Part shown: piece by piece, positions 12,436-22,341 of the stretch | How the letters are laid out: each line of letters begins with the position of its first letter | Position numbering within the stretch: position 1 is the first letter of the stretch | Source of the DNA: Angiostrongylus vasorum | Taxonomy: Eukaryota; Nematoda; Chromadorea; Rhabditida; Metastrongylidae | Assembly: GCA_018806985.1 (NCBI GenBank) | Contig: JADANN010000284.1 | Coordinates: 21,005 to 85,004 of the forward strand | Reading direction: 5' to 3' | DNA: 64,000 bases | Notes under the pieces: model-generated | What the model was told of the DNA's origin: nothing | Database searches by the model: none | What the model saw: the letters and a program-made list of their open reading frames with translations, nothing else | Program-made: the position numbers and the translations under genes

Positions 12436-12652
12436 TTGGTGCATGCATTATTGTTAAGGCATTTTATTAGAAAAAAAACCTATTGAACCACTTATTTGTA
12501 GTTTGTTGTGCATTCACTGCATCGCTGTGTAAATAGTAGGTATATGAAAATAAAGGTCTAATTACCCGAGTTTGAGGTACTTTACAGAAGGCTCCCCACT
12601 ATTATTCGCCTCCTTGAACGCTCGTCATACTCTTGTGCTGTGAGCCGTTACA
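12436..12652 (+). repeat. BEL-1 internal remnant and truncated third LTR
   Basis: After the second LTR the primer-site start (TTGGTGCAT) continues into about 138 bp of unassigned sequence. From about 12,574 the last 78 bp of an LTR appears and ends TTACA at 12,652, next to the duplicated GGCGT target. This is a reduced second unit of a tandem element. Confidence 0.75.
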
Positions 12653-13870
12653 GGCGTCACCAGGTGGCGGATAGGGTGTTGATCGCGGACCAAAAGCGAC
12701 CTTTGCTTCCTTGAGAGCAGGTGGATCCAGGGGATGGACTCCCTGTTTCTGCTGCGCCGATTTCGCACATACTTTTTGTACTTGCTAGGCGTATTTATGC
12801 ATGCGTGTGTGGGTGCGTTCTCGCTTATGCGGATTGTATTCTGAGTCAATTCGGCCAAAAGCCTGCAATCTAGTACTAGAAAGTATATGTATGAGAAAAA
12901 TATGTGAGAAAGTAAGTACATGGGAGGCGGTTAGGGAGTCACCTCCAGCAAATAGGCTCCATGTCCACTCTGGGAGAGCCTGGCAAGCCACCCGTGAGTA
13001 TACACGTGGGCGTCAAAATGCTAAACACAGTAAAAAAACGGGTCTAATTCTCCCAACCCCGAAAGAACCCCCCAATTTCTCAGCGTTGGGTGGGACGAGT
13101 ACGGAGAGGCTGCTAAAATCTCAGAAGCAATGGAAGCTGCCTCGATCACGATGAACTATGGTGACGATCTGTACAAACAATGCACGTACACTTGCATCCG
13201 AGTCTTCGATAGAAGACTTGCTCATGCAAGCAAGAAGGATAAGGTACGACGTCATCTGCCTGGCCTAAACGAGGCGACGCCACCCATTCAACGCCGTCTA
13301 TGACACCGGAGAAGAACTGCTCCTTAGAACATGAGACAGTAGTGGAGTCGGCGGCGTCGGCTTTCTCGTCAACACCGGGTTTGTCCATGAACATCGATTC
13401 ATTCGAACAGCTTGCAACCCGAGTCGGACGTTTACGATTAAAAAGACGTGGATCAATACCGACTTTCGACAATCTTCGTCGTTTACGCGCCGACATCAAA
13501 CTGTGACGAAGAAGAAGTCGAAGCTTTCAATATAGGCTTGGAGAAGTTCTGCAGAGAAGACAATACATTCTTCAACGTCATCACTGGAGATTTTAACGCC
13601 AATATTGGAGCAAGAAGAACGTCACAATGGGACCCACGGAGTGGAACGGAACGAAGAGGGTGAGCTGCGCTCTCAGTTTATCATGACGAGCAAGATCATC
13701 CATGGTAGCTCGCAATTCCAGAAGCGCCAACCTCAACGATGGGCTTGGGAGTCTCAGAGTGGAGGGTACCATAACGAAATAGACCACATAATAGTAAACC
13801 GAAGGTTTTTCCCTGAAGTAGCTGTTGTCCAAAAAATCTACACTGGGTCAGACCACCACCTCTTTCGTGC
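12653..13870 (+). pseudogene. RTE copy B 5' region and endonuclease (dead)
   Basis: 12,653-13,140 is the long 5' untranslated region, matching 25,850-26,350 of copy C. The endonuclease follows from about 13,190. VVYAPTSN and TGDFNA (Asp intact) are readable in 13,448-13,663 and EIDHIIVN at about 13,775-13,800. The catalytic Glu codon before TRR is TAA (about 13,267). At about 13,875 the text jumps to a later RT segment, so the EN end, linker and RT fingers are missing. Confidence 0.87.
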
Positions 13871-15141
13871 AGGATAGTCAAGGAGTCCCCTACTCAGTAC
13901 ATAAAGATTCTTCGTAAGCTGTACAAAAATTTTCACAAACAAGATATGAAGTATCTTGCATGAAGTACTGAAGTATCGCGAGTACAAAAGACAGCTCTGT
14001 CTCACTTTCGTCGATTTGAAGAAGGCCTTTGACCCAACTGAGATAGAAGCAGTCATGGAAGCCCTTGATAGTCAAAGAGTCTCTACTCAATATATAAATA
14101 TTCTTCGTCAGGTGTACAAAAATTTTATAAACAAGGTATCACCGTTTGGCTACGATATTAACATCGACGTCAGAAGAGAGGTGAGGCAAAGGGACACCGT
14201 GTAGCCAAAATTATTTTCCCGCCACCCTCGAGAACCCCATGTGAACTTTGGAATGAAATAATATGGGAGTGAAAGACGATAATCGGCAATTGTATTATCC
14301 TTACTTTGCTGATGACATCGTCCTCATAACATCAAACATTAACCAAGAGGAACGAATGCTTGCCGACTTTGATAAACCTTTGTGGAAAGACCGGTCTTCG
14401 ACTAAATCTCACAAAACGATGTTCATGGGCAACGGATTGGTTTCGTATGCCCTCATTCACGCTTAACGGAACAAATATCTCCGAATGCTCCAGTTTATGT
14501 CTATCTAGGTCGGGAAATCAATATGATGAACGATTTAGCTTCAGAGCTGAGCAGAAGGAAACGAGCGGCTTGAAGATCTTTCAAGTGCAGCGAGGATATA
14601 GTGAAGAGAACAAAGAACACCCGACTCCGTGCTCAATTTTTTCGACTCAACGGTACTTCCCTGCCCTAACGCATGCGTCAGAAACTTGGTCGCTGCGTAA
14701 GCAGGATGAAAAAATCACTCAGCGTTGTCGAACGCGCAGTCGAAAGGACGATGCTAGAAGTATCTCGTGTCACACAATTAAGGGAAGGGATCCGAAGCTC
14801 CGACCTGCAGTCTGCCATCAAAAATCCAAGGATGTCGTTCTGTACGGCAACAGGCAAAGATAAGGTGGGCCAGACAAGTAGTGAGTATGAATGACAACCC
14901 ATGAACAGGAGCCGTTAGTGGCTGGATTCGTCAGGATCTTAAACGCAGTGCAGGAAAACCACCGACCCGATGGTCAGAGTCCTTCACGAAGAGCCTGGAA
15001 GAAAGATTTGATGCTCGACGAGTTCCTAGAGCGAGGAGAACCCACTGGGCCACTCTTGCATGCGACAGGGGAAAAATGGAGGATTTACTGGCGCCCTCTA
15101 GAATTACTCGACGATCAACGAGACTACAGGTGATATAGGTG
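13870..15141 (+). pseudogene. RTE copy B reverse transcriptase (deleted, frame-broken)
   Basis: RT with LCLTFVDLKKAFDPTE (13,998-14,045), YFADDIVLI (about 14,300-14,330, catalytic ADD intact) and FTLNGTNIS, then the RTE C-terminal region (SRVTQLREGIRSS, 14,757-14,800). At 13,870-13,950 it carries a misplaced copy of its own downstream segment (that around 14,070-14,140), and then re-enters the normal text. The 3' end is at about 15,141. Confidence 0.86.
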
Positions 15142-15582
15142 ATTGCAATGCAAGCAGTGAGTTCGTAAATTACAGATTTCAGGCTTTTTTTCGCTGATTT
15201 TAGATAGATAAGAAACGCAATCTTCAATTTATTGACAGTTTTCCAGATAAAACCACATTGATGCTGCAATGTTTGCAAAACTTCGGTGCCAGGCTAGATC
15301 GAACAGTGTTACCTTTCCGGGGAATCATGTTTTACGCATGGCACCACTGACGCTCTCTTTCTGCCTTTTTCTCAGCAAGTCATTTTCCCTAATGGTCCCA
15401 ACATCAATCACCCGTCAACGGGAATGCTCTGTTAAGCACATATCGGCATCAAACCCTAGTTAGCCTAGTCTGGTGTCGAAATCAAAATGTATAACTTTAC
15501 TTTCCAGGAAGATCCGCCTCAATGTGAAGACGGAGGCGCCACCGCGAGAAGACAAACAATTGTGGACCATCGACTGAGACCA

Positions 15583-15622
15583 GTGGCTCTGGTGATAACG
15601 AAGTCGTCAAAGCCATTAGCCG
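15583..15622 (+). ncRNA. Hammerhead-like motif (degraded)
   Basis: The partner of the better motif at 43,226. Here the core reads CTGGTGA with GTCAAAG in place of GAAAC, so the conserved core is mutated and cleavage is not expected. The flanking GGCT/AGCC stem remains. Confidence 0.35.
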
Positions 15623-16023
15623 AAAACGATTATTTATCATGCTTGCCTAAGCTTCGTCTACTCAACGATTTTTGTACTTTCTAATAAATTGAAGTTACTA
15701 GAATTTCAAATGCGAAGCGTAATTCTTATCGAAATGATGAAGGAAGCTAGGTAACGGGGGCGCCAGCCCTTCAGTTCACCGTACGAAGAGATTGACCCCT
15801 CTGAGAGCGCAAAAGGAGATTTGTTAGCTTGGGAGAAGCATTTTATTCCGCACTACATCATTTTCTGAATTGCTATTCCTGTCCGTCATTTTAAGACAAT
15901 CTAATATTTCTTTTCCAAGGGTTACAATCCCAAACTTCTGGGTTGTCTCTATAAGTTTTTGAAATAATTGTTACCAACTATTCATTCATCGCCAATACGC
16001 CGATAGCAGTGGTTCTCAATCTC

Positions 16024-16290
16024 CCACGTAGCGCAGCGGTTGGAAGTACCCTCCAGTACACATGCGATCATCTTCGGCGCCCATGGACCTCTAAGCCCTC
16101 CATCCTTCTAGGGTCGGAAAATTGGTGACAGATGTGTCTGAGACGATAGCAGCACTGGCCCGATAGATAGGCAGGCCACCGCGAGCGGTAGTAAGGGCAG
16201 ATATGCATTCACTCACCTCCAAACGATGCTTGATGAAGTGGAATGCACGGCGCATCTCTAATGGACTGATCAACGCCTAGAACTTTATTT
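16024..16290 (+). mobile_element. SINE1 copy (tRNA-derived, diverged)
   Basis: A diverged member of a family also at 17,668, 45,130, 46,792 and 49,981. The head has an A-box-like GTAGCGCAGCGG and the body keeps the conserved GATAGCAGCACTGGC. The tail ends AACTTTATTTTTTT. Confidence 0.7.
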
Positions 16291-17090
16291 TTTTAGTAGA
16301 TATCATCGATCATTGGTTTAATTATTACACCATTTAACCATTTAAATCATTTGCTAAGCACAAAATCATGGAAATTACAAGTTATTATGTGTGGTGGGAC
16401 ACCGTGGCACATCGTATACCCAAAGCAATCTCACCGAGATTCGCGCTGGTTTCATTAGGACTGCCAACTTATGGAAATAGACTTGGAGAGTGCAATGAAA
16501 AGCTGATGATGCAGGTTTTAGCCAAATACCATAGCAAATGACATCACACCAATCACAGCTGAGCCATGCGGTACTCACGACGGGCGTATGTAAATCGATC
16601 CGATCAATAGTATTAATTTCTACGGCTGACCTTCTGTTAACCTCGGCATTGATTAATATTCTCTTCCAAGCAACAAGAACAGAAAGCCAACCAGTTCGTT
16701 AACCAAAGAGAAAATGCCAATCGAGATTTCAATTACACTGAACACCAAATAGCTTCTTCCACCGAGAACTTTACGTGGAAATCAACAGTAATGTGTTTAT
16801 ATGGATAAATAATGTACCTCTCACATTAAAATAAGTCTTAAATGACGTCCGATATCACGCGTGATTTTGAGGCACTCCTTGCAGTTCATTTTCGGATCCA
16901 TGGAATGGATCCAAAATGCCTTGGGAGTTTTACGCATTCGTGTTTTCGATTTCTTCGCGACCTTGCTAACTACTACTTCCAAACCTTTGCCGTTATAATT
17001 CTGCTTCCTCTGCGTCCTCCTGGAGTATTTGGGCCAACTTTAAGCACATCGCCAGAACGCGACGTAGAGTAGTCCACCCGTTTCTTCGTG
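16291..17090. other. No gene recognised
   Basis: AT-rich sequence with no conserved coding frame. At about 16,620-16,650 is TTAACCTCGGCATTG, the outer-end sequence also found with PLE termini at 28,150 and 46,300. The part from about 16,800 has a partner near 44,090. Confidence 0.4.
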
Positions 17091-17640
17091 TTGTATAAGG
17101 GGTTCGAGGATGGCTTTCACAGCGGAGTTATTCTATAAGTCTGCACAAAGGGCGGTAACGTCTGAAGACTCTATCACGCACGCTCTATTAGGAGGCGCCT
17201 TAAGTAGGCCATTCAGAAACATTTGGATGCTCGTTAGAAGGGCTGGAATGTATTTTAACATCTGGGTAAGTAGTAGGGTCGAAAACACGCTATTCTATGT
17301 CGCTGGCTTGTCTGTACAGCTGTGGATAGCCTTAGACTAGGATAACGATGAATCGGTGGACAGAAGATCATCACTGGATACCAAGTTATGAGTTTTTGAT
17401 GAGTATGAGACGAAAGATTTAGGCAAAATCACATTTAGTTGAGAAACAACCGATCGTTTTAATCCAATCGATTTTGCCACTTTAATCACTTCGTTGTTCA
17501 ATTTTTGACATCGATTTTTGAAATCGTTTTCAGGTGATGACCGAACTAAGAACTACCATCCAAGTTGCTTTTTCGTTATGTCAATATCTAACTGATGAGA
17601 GATTACCACCAGTGCTCAACCTTTACGACTAATAGATTAC
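17090..17640 (-). pseudogene. PLE reverse transcriptase relic
   Basis: Minus-strand remnant of a Penelope-like RT. It corresponds to the segments with [31 protein letters not shown] and SNDS in the better copies at 30.8 and 39.9 kb, but with many breaks. The partner copy is at 44,540-45,110. Confidence 0.7.
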
Positions 17641-17667
17641 CTTGTTTTTAACCTTATAAGCTCTCGA

Positions 17668-17959
17668 AAGGGCGCGTGTGGCGCAGTGGTTGGAGGCGCC
17701 ACTGCCACACACACATGGAATCGATCTCCGCGCTCATGGCCCACCTAGCCTTCCATCCATCCGGGGTTAGCAAATTGGTTCCAGACTTGTCTGGGAGGAT
17801 AGCAGCAATGGCTCGATGCATCGGTAGGCCACCGCGAGTCATTTAAAGGCCAGATATGCGTTCAATCACCTCCAACGATATTTGATGAAGTCGAATGCAC
17901 GAATGCATGACTCATCCCTCAGGGATTGATCAACGCTAAGAGCTTTATCCTTTATCCCT
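17668..17959 (+). mobile_element. SINE1 copy with target-site duplication
   Basis: tRNA-derived head: A-box-like GTGGCGCAGTGG, then B-box-like GGAATCGATCTCC, followed by the SINE1 body. It is flanked by TTATAAGCTCTCGA on both sides (17,654-17,667 and 17,960-17,973), a 14-bp target duplication typical of retroposition. Confidence 0.85.
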
Positions 17960-18275
17960 TTATAAGCTCTCGATCATCCCGCATGTCTCACATTTGCAAT
18001 TCTACAAGGTTGGGGCGAGACTTCCTGCCGCCATGATGGCTACGGATTTCGAAATTTCGTCGGCAAATAGCCGAAAAATGACATTTTCATTGTTGTGGCC
18101 TCGATGTCCAAAGAACGGTTGAGAAAACTATGCTAGATGTAATGCCCCTAATTATTGTTGCTCATTCCCATTTAGTCCTTCTCCTCCAGCTCGTTGCTAA
18201 GTCTTTTTTGAATTTCATGCCATGTAAATACGACCTACGAAAGTGTGACTTAGAAATGAGTTCAGATAGATTCTG

Positions 18276-19400
18276 AAATGTCGATGTTATTTGAATCTAA
18301 AAGCAGTCAATATTCGCAATCCCTATGACTCCTATAGAGGTCGGGTCCTCACATGAAGTTTAATACAGTATACATTAAAGAGTTCACGTAACGGATATTT
18401 TTTTGCAAGTCTTGCAAACAAATTTCATAATATGAAGAACCCATTATTATTGCGCTAAACCATAGAGGTTCTATTGAATTCGATATTTGTAAGTTTTCTT
18501 TTCTGTTGCTTTCTCTTCGAATCCTATGCCGTCCTTACAATCTTTCTGGATGGTGGAACTCGTATATCATTTCTCTCCTCCTGACACCATTTCTCGGACG
18601 ACCACGCTAACAAAACTAAGTGCGAAGATTACAAAATAACGGTATCCATCTATAGCACCAGATTCCTTTAATATTAGCCGATCGCTTGTTGAATTTATTT
18701 CATAATTCTCAGAAATCCTGTATTAGTTATGGTGAAGACAACTGTTCTTCATAGAAGAACTCAGCGCATGTTTCGAAAACTTTGTTTCAATGGAAGGAAA
18801 TCTCTGTGGATAAGGTGCTAACGTCTAGATAGTGTGGATTTGGAAGAACGAGGATACGATTAACGGCTACATTTCTAAGGACTCACTCATTTTTCCTGCA
18901 AAGGTGGTTCTCAGCATTTTCCTTGGAACTTCGCATTAAAGTTTTCATATACTTTATTCATTTGGGAGGAAAAATTTCACTTTACTGGCTTTCTAAAACA
19001 ATATGTGGTCCATTGACAGTAAGAGCAAACCATGATTGTCATTTTGGTAGTACTTTCGGCCATTGAAGGGCCTTTATCTTTTTTTTTGTTGTCTCAATGG
19101 GGTTTCTAAAACCGATTCTCACTCCCTGATGGCTCTAATTGTATGTAAAAGGATGAAATCGTGATCCGAATATATTTCTTGGTTAAACCTGTTGAAGATG
19201 ATGTTGTGAGGTGAGGTGTATATTCTTCCGTATTTTAACTCTCTGAGGAAACCCTCTAACCAACTGATGATCACATCAACATCTCATAAGATTCCCAATC
19301 CAAACGAAATTAAGGGAATCGCTGGGGGTCCCACCAAAACCGTTATTCCTAAGCCTAGGCCTAAGACAGAAGACATGCCTTCCGTTCGCAGGCGTGGGCT
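18276..19400. other. Unassigned; older copy of part of the 20 kb repeat
   Basis: 18,285-18,700 is a diverged direct copy of 20,070-20,480 (and of 53,880-54,480). The rest shows no conserved frame and no partner that I can see. Confidence 0.5.
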
Positions 19401-20844
19401 GATCATTTCTAAGAGAAACTTAATCATCAAACTTAATCATGAATACTCATATCTCCGGTAGGAATCCTTTCAAATTATCTGCTTAAGGGACGTTTGAAAA
19501 CCTCACCGTGCTTCGTTATCCGCAAGCATTTCGAAATGATACTGTTAGCTTTGTTCAATTTTGAACTCATGAAATGAAACTATACACTTTTCACGCCTGT
19601 GATTGCAATTTGAACCAGCTTAAAATCGCCTTTGGCTTTTCGACGGCGGACAACTATTTTTCCGATCAAAGAATCATTTCAAGTGCTCATGACCTTATGA
19701 AATCACAGGAAAGGCTTTGCTCTACCGCATTCATTGCATGAGCATTTTTTATAAATTGTTGTTTCAAATTGGAAAAGGCTTACTTCAAGCTTCTCAGAAA
19801 GTGAAAGGAGAATTTGCAGGTTCAAAATTTCCCAACGCAAGAGTGGCAGCTGCAAACACGAACGATACATTGGCGAACACTATCGTATCTTTGAGACCAA
19901 ATACCGTTTGTTTGTGTGGTTTCATGTGCAAAATCTCACCTTAAAGCAATTATGAAGACATTTAGCTCATTGTCAAAGGATTGCAAATTCTAATTCTCTT
20001 GGTATTTGAATGTCGCATACATCTAGCATGCATTTAAACAATACGCCACGTGCTTTGACGTGTCTATTTGATTCCGAAAGCGGCCATTATTCGCACATCG
20101 TGTGACTCCTTTAGAGAGCAGGTACTCATGTATGGTTCGAAATAGCATACAGTGAAGTTACACGTGACGAATCTTTCTGTAAATTTTGCAAACAACTCTC
20201 TTAATTCAAAAGATCCATTATTCTTGTAATGTTCTCCCTGTCTTTTGCCGATTTCCCTTTCAATCCTATCCCATCTTTATAACTTTGCTGGTTGGTATGT
20301 CTCGTCAATCTTCTTTCTCTACGGTTAGCACAGATCTTCCTCGATAAAAGATGAGAGATACTAAAGGATAGAGATAGGAAGTACTGGTAAAACTATGTGG
20401 GAAAATTACGAAATAACAAGATTCATTCACAGCAGGAATTCCTTAAATCCTAACCAATCACGTTTCCAACTTGTTTCTTCACGTGTATCACCTCTACTGC
20501 CATTGATCTTTGAACGACTCGAGCCGGCACCAGCAAATCTACCATTTCTCCATGTCGACGCAAAAGTAGCCAAGTGGGTTCTGTTCACTCTAGAGACTCG
20601 TTAAGCATCATATCTTCTTCACTTATAAGGTTTTGTTTATATGTTATTTTATATGTTATTAAGAACTGATCTTGCTGAGCCGATGCGAGGTTGGTATGAG
20701 CAGTCGTTGTTGTTGTTGGCCCATAGCTTTCATCAGAACCCGGTAGGGTCAAATTGACATGCAATCTACTCAGCCCTACACTTGCATAATTTCAACAAGT
20801 AAAACTTAATACGCGCATTTTCATTCTGTTAATAGACAGCCCTC

Positions 20845-21195
20845 CTAAAGGTTTACCGCCTCATCGTGGCTGGGAAGCATTCCCTGGGCGTCAGTTAGCG
20901 ATCTACAGGGGCGATTCATCTCCCAGCATAGTCTTCCAAGCTCAGAATGAATCCAGCAATTCCATCAGGAAGCGTAGCTAAGATTAAACCAATACGACGA
21001 TCTACCACCGCTCTGGTATCAAATATGTTGCATGGTGACAAATCTCTCTCTGATCCACAAGAACTGCGGCTGTCCGTGGTGGTGACGACCTGAGGCAGAC
21101 TTTGGTAATGCTGATCTCGGAATTCAACGGATGCTCCATGGTTAAACATCAAAGTCTTTAAAAAATGGAAATCATTCAGGGTTTGCGCATCCACT
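20845..21195 (+). mobile_element. SINE2 copy
   Basis: Member of the family defined by the insertion at 63,504. It starts GTTTACCGCCTCATCGTGGC, has a B-box-like GATTCATCTCCC, and the conserved GCTAAGATTAAACCAATAC body. It is shared with the partner at 54,846. Confidence 0.75.
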
Positions 21196-21249
21196 TGTGC
21201 CTTATTTCATTTATCTACTAACACTGGGTTGTTACTACACACTTATTCT

Positions 21250-21284
21250 TCTAACGTTTCGACGTCTTTCCTTTCATCAGAGCC
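21250..21284 (-). ncRNA. Hammerhead-like motif
   Basis: On the minus strand: CTGATGA core, an A-rich stem II region ending GACGTC, then GAAACGTTAG. The motif is preceded by CGGCT, but the matching AGCCG is degraded. Partner at 55,329. Confidence 0.45.
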
Positions 21285-22260
21285 GATGTTCCAAGTCGAT
21301 GCTCTACATTCGTTCGCCTTGCTCGTGTTGATATCCCGGTGCCTTCATCCTGGTATTGAGACGGATCTTCTTTAGTGGAACATCGCTCGAGCGAAGTGTC
21401 CTCACCCTACGGTACTCTTATTCAGGAAGGCTTTTTGCGCATAGTGACTGTCCGGTGGTAATAAATTGTTTTATCTGCGGACAATCCATCGTGCGGAAGT
21501 AGGTATCATTTCCTGTTAGCACAGAGCGTAGCAATATTTCGAGAACCGATTTCCCGCCGACATCAGCATGACTAATCAACATGGATTATTCTATTGATAA
21601 GCCAAGCTTCTTCACTCAGTGGTTGAGTTTTCTCATGACAGCACCGGATTATGCACATCAACGAGGAGGGTTTATCACAGCATTCACTGCTCAACAACCT
21701 GCATCAATTCGGTAACGAAATCAAGATTCCGCCATTCCTTATTTTCTTGTACATAAAGGTGTCCGAATCCTTTAGGACATCAAAGCTTAAGATTGCTTTG
21801 CGCAACTACAGCTTTCTTAGTCATCATTTAACAACCTTTCATGGAACATGCCGCTCATCAACATGAGGATCCCCATAATACAAAATGCGAAAGTTTTTCA
21901 TTCTTATTTTTACTGACCAATTTCTACAGTGAATATAGGAAGAATCTTTACAAGAAAGAGATTTCGTTTTAATGATTCAACAGCACTCAAGATATGGGTA
22001 CCTTAGGAAAAGACTGCATTTTACCGTTTCAAATCTTCTAATTCTACCCACACTAGTTTTTTGGATAACAATAAGTCAATGACGGAAGCGTTTTCTTGAG
22101 TAGTGCGCGAAAAAGGCTTATCCTGTGATTCTCTGTTTGAAAACTTCTTAGCGCCTTTTTAATGGAAACAGCACACATTCAATTTCGTCGCATTCTACAC
22201 TTTCGTTTAACGTCTTGCATTAGTCTGACTAACTAGCAGCCGTGCCATTTGCCATGCCAC

Positions 22261-22266
22261 TTTATT
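22261..22266 (-). promoter_or_regulatory. Polyadenylation signal AATAAA
   Basis: AATAAA on the minus strand, about 76 nt after the stop codon of the secreted-protein gene. The paralog keeps one at the matching place (62,161-62,166). Confidence 0.65.
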
Positions 22267-22341
22267 GCACATTTAATATAAGAACAAATATAGCTTAAAT
22301 AGAAAGGTTCATCCCGAACGCATCACAGTTCAGTTCTTATT

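Larger units (their letters stand above)
5603..12652 (+). mobile_element. BEL-1: BEL/Pao-type LTR retrotransposon, tandem/rearranged copy
   Basis: Order on the plus strand: LTR (5603-6055), primer-binding site, gag, protease, RT, RNase H, integrase, polypurine tract, second LTR (11,856-12,435), a short piece restarting the internal region, and a third, truncated LTR (about 12,574-12,652). The flanks GGCAT (5598-5602) and GGCGT (12,653-12,657) fit a 5-bp target duplication, so all three LTR pieces belong to one insertion. LTRs begin TATAGAG and end TTACA. All reading frames carry breaks, so the copy is dead. It lies in the 5' region of RTE copy B. Confidence 0.9.
5525..15141 (+). mobile_element. 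RTE non-LTR retrotransposon, copy B, interrupted by BEL-1
   Basis: The RTE 5' end lies at 5525-5602 and resumes at 12,653, with the BEL/Pao element inserted between. The two pieces join to match the 5' region of copy C (25,800 onward). The element is flanked by near-identical 13-mers, ATTGTAATGCATG (5512-5524) and ATTGCAATGCAAG (15,142-15,154). The duplicated block at 42,786-42,798 has a single ATTGTAATACAAG with nothing inserted, so both insertion limits are fixed by an empty site. Confidence 0.88.
15142..18275. repeat. Duplicated block 2, left copy (partner 42,786-45,705)
   Basis: About 3.1 kb collinear with 42,786-45,705. Together with 5,370-5,524 (partner 42,640-42,785) it forms one block split by the RTE/BEL insertion. 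It contains a hammerhead-like motif, a PLE relic and a SINE that are all shared with the partner, so these predate the duplication. Confidence 0.85.
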
